From the NCBI GenBank assembly GCA_002387005.1, contig DGKN01000121.1:379-7340 (forward strand): DNA of 6,962 nt. Reading direction: 5' to 3'. A program made the position numbers and the translations under genes. The notes beneath the pieces are model-generated. The model had not been told where the DNA came from and searched no databases. It saw only the letters and a program-made list of their open reading frames with translations. Origin of the DNA: Propionibacteriaceae bacterium UBA4569 (lineage in GTDB: Bacteria > Actinomycetota > Actinomycetes > Propionibacteriales > Propionibacteriaceae). Below, piece after piece: positions 5,808 through 6,962 of the stretch; positions within the stretch are counted from its first letter, which is position 1; the number at the start of each line of letters is the position of its first letter.

Positions 5808-5813
5808 AATCTA
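5808..5813 (-). promoter_or_regulatory. -10 element for leaderless DUF3046 transcript
   Basis: TAGATT on the minus strand fits TANNNT closely and is separated by 6 bases (CGGGGC) from the GTG start. That is the distance at which transcription starts on the first base of the codon. No Shine-Dalgarno can fit between them. No good -35 is visible, as is often the case in actinobacteria. Confidence 0.5.
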
Positions 5814-5847
5814 GCGCGCGCCGGAAGTGTCGCCACCACGCGCCACA

Positions 5848-6962
5848 ATGGTCGACATGACATCGAACTGGGCCGACGGTTTTGGCGCCGCAACCCGCAC
5901 CTGGTTCTCCGATGTGTTCGAGGGTCCCACCCCGGCCCAGGCTGCCGCCTGGCAGGCCATTGGCAGCGGCCGGCACAGTCTGGTCATCGCACCGACCGGC
6001 TCGGGCAAGACTCTGGCCGCCTTCCTGCACTCCCTCGACAAGCTCTCCCACCAGCCCGCCACCGGCAAGGTGCGCGTGCTCTACATCTCCCCCCTGAAGG
6101 CTCTCGCCGTCGACGTCGAGCGCAACTTGCGCGCCCCTCTGCGTGGGATCCAACTGGCCGCCGAGAGGCTCGGCGTCCCCGCGCCTCAGGTACAGGTGGC
6201 CGTCCGTTCCGGCGACACCCCCGCTGCGGAGCGCCGCCGGCTCCTGAGCCATCCCCCGGACATCTTGATCACCACCCCGGAGTCACTCTTCCTGATGCTC
6301 TCGAGCCAGGTCGGAGAGACGCTGGATGAAGTACAGACGGTGATCATCGACGAGGTGCACGCGCTGGCCGGCACCAAGCGCGGCGCGCACCTCGCGCTGA
6401 GCCTGGAGCGCCTCGATGCCCTGAACACCCGCGGTGGGATGCAGCGGATCGGGCTGTCGGCGACGGTCCGCCCGGCCGAACGGGTCGCCTCCTTCCTCGG
6501 CGGTGACCGGCCGGTGGTCATCGTCCGCCCCGAGTCCGCCAAGCGCTGGGACCTGTCGGTGCAGGTGCCGCTCGAGGACATGACCGAGCTACGTCGCCCC
6601 GCCACCGACGATGATGACAGCCCGTCCCAGTCCATCTGGCCCTTCATCGAGGAGCGCGTGCTCGACCTGGTCGACCAGCACCGCTCCACCATCTGTTTCG
6701 TCAACTCCCGCCGGGTGGCAGAACGACTCACCGCGCATCTCAACGAGCTCCACGCGCAACGGCTGGGCATCGACTCGAACGACGACATGGCCACGCCGCC
6801 GGCAATCAAGCTGCCGCCCGCTCAGATCATGGCCCAGTCGGGGGCGACCACCGGACGCGACGGGACCGATTTCCCCGTGGTGGCTCGAGCCCACCACGGT
6901 TCGGTGAGCAAGGAACGCCGAGCGCAGATCGAGTCGGACCTGAAGTCCGGTCAGCTCCCCTG
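5848..6962 (+). CDS. lhr: Lhr-family ATP-dependent helicase (partial, C-terminus off the right edge)
   Basis: The N-terminal 371 codons of a superfamily 2 Lhr (large helicase-related) protein, a 3'-to-5' DNA/RNA-DNA translocase linked to repair. Actinobacterial full-length Lhr is about 1,500 residues, so roughly three quarters is missing. Motifs in order: a Q-like region FEGPTPAQAAAWQAI (24-38); Walker A APTGSGKT (48-55, Lys54); motif Ia YISPLKALAVDVERNL (79-94), characteristic of Lhr; TTPESL (142-147); motif II DEVH (168-171); motif III LSATV (203-207); motif IV region CFVNSRR (283-289); and AHHGSVSKERR (348-358) of the second RecA-like domain. All catalytic residues in view are intact. The ATG at 5848 and one at 5857 are both in frame, and neither has a clear ribosome binding site, so the start is uncertain by three codons. 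It is divergent from DUF3046-recA with 46 bases between starts. Confidence 0.93.
   Translation, partial: MVDMTSNWADGFGAATRTWFSDVFEGPTPAQAAAWQAIGSGRHSLVIAPTGSGKTLAAFLHSLDKLSHQPATGKVRVLYISPLKALAVDVERNLRAPLRGIQLAAERLGVPAPQVQVAVRSGDTPAAERRRLLSHPPDILITTPESLFLMLSSQVGETLDEVQTVIIDEVHALAGTKRGAHLALSLERLDALNTRGGMQRIGLSATVRPAERVASFLGGDRPVVIVRPESAKRWDLSVQVPLEDMTELRRPATDDDDSPSQSIWPFIEERVLDLVDQHRSTICFVNSRRVAERLTAHLNELHAQRLGIDSNDDMATPPAIKLPPAQIMAQSGATTGRDGTDFPVVARAHHGSVSKERRAQIESDLKSGQLP

Noticed and set aside
5825..5847. PafBC-type motif in front of lhr
   Set aside because: GTGTCGCCA resembles the upstream box only in its middle five bases, and no TANNNT follows at 8 bases.
1..6962. CRISPR arrays, transposon ends, tRNA genes, toxin-antitoxin pairs
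   Set aside because: I looked for repeat-spacer patterns, transposase-like frames, inverted terminal repeats and cloverleaf sequence and saw none.

Overview
This window is high-G+C chromosomal DNA from an actinobacterium. The evidence is a Cheo-type LexA box (TCGAAC-N4-GTTCGA) in front of recA, a DUF3046 gene directly upstream of recA, a PafBC-type promoter motif, TANNNT -10 elements and strong G/C bias at third codon positions. RNase Y next to recX fits Propionibacteriales-like lineages better than mycobacteria, but I cannot fix the family from sequence alone. The genes are housekeeping and repair genes. I see no mobile element, CRISPR array, tRNA, rRNA or prophage sequence.

Layout from left to right: the N-terminal two thirds of miaB (minus strand, running off the left edge); a divergent aldose 1-epimerase (plus strand); then, convergent with it, a minus-strand block that reads in its own direction DUF3046, recA, recX, rny; finally the start of an Lhr-family helicase (plus strand, running off the right edge), divergent from DUF3046. 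No gene-free stretch exceeds 300 bases. The longest is the 221-base recA leader and promoter region (5386-5606).

How the genes relate: recA and recX are separated by 2 bases and form a coupled unit of the recombinase and its modulator. recA has its own control region with at least two promoter signals: a perfect LexA palindrome just upstream of a -10 element, and further downstream a PafBC-type (RecA-independent) damage promoter. Read-through from DUF3046 is also possible. Two DnaA-box-like sequences 30 bp apart lie just downstream of the LexA promoter, and two hairpins sit in the untranslated leader before the recA ribosome binding site. rny (RNase Y, RNA decay) follows recX but has its own candidate promoter and a strong ribosome binding site. 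miaB (tRNA modification) and the epimerase (sugar metabolism) are not obviously linked to the repair block.

No clearly undescribed system is visible. The most interesting part is the recA control region.
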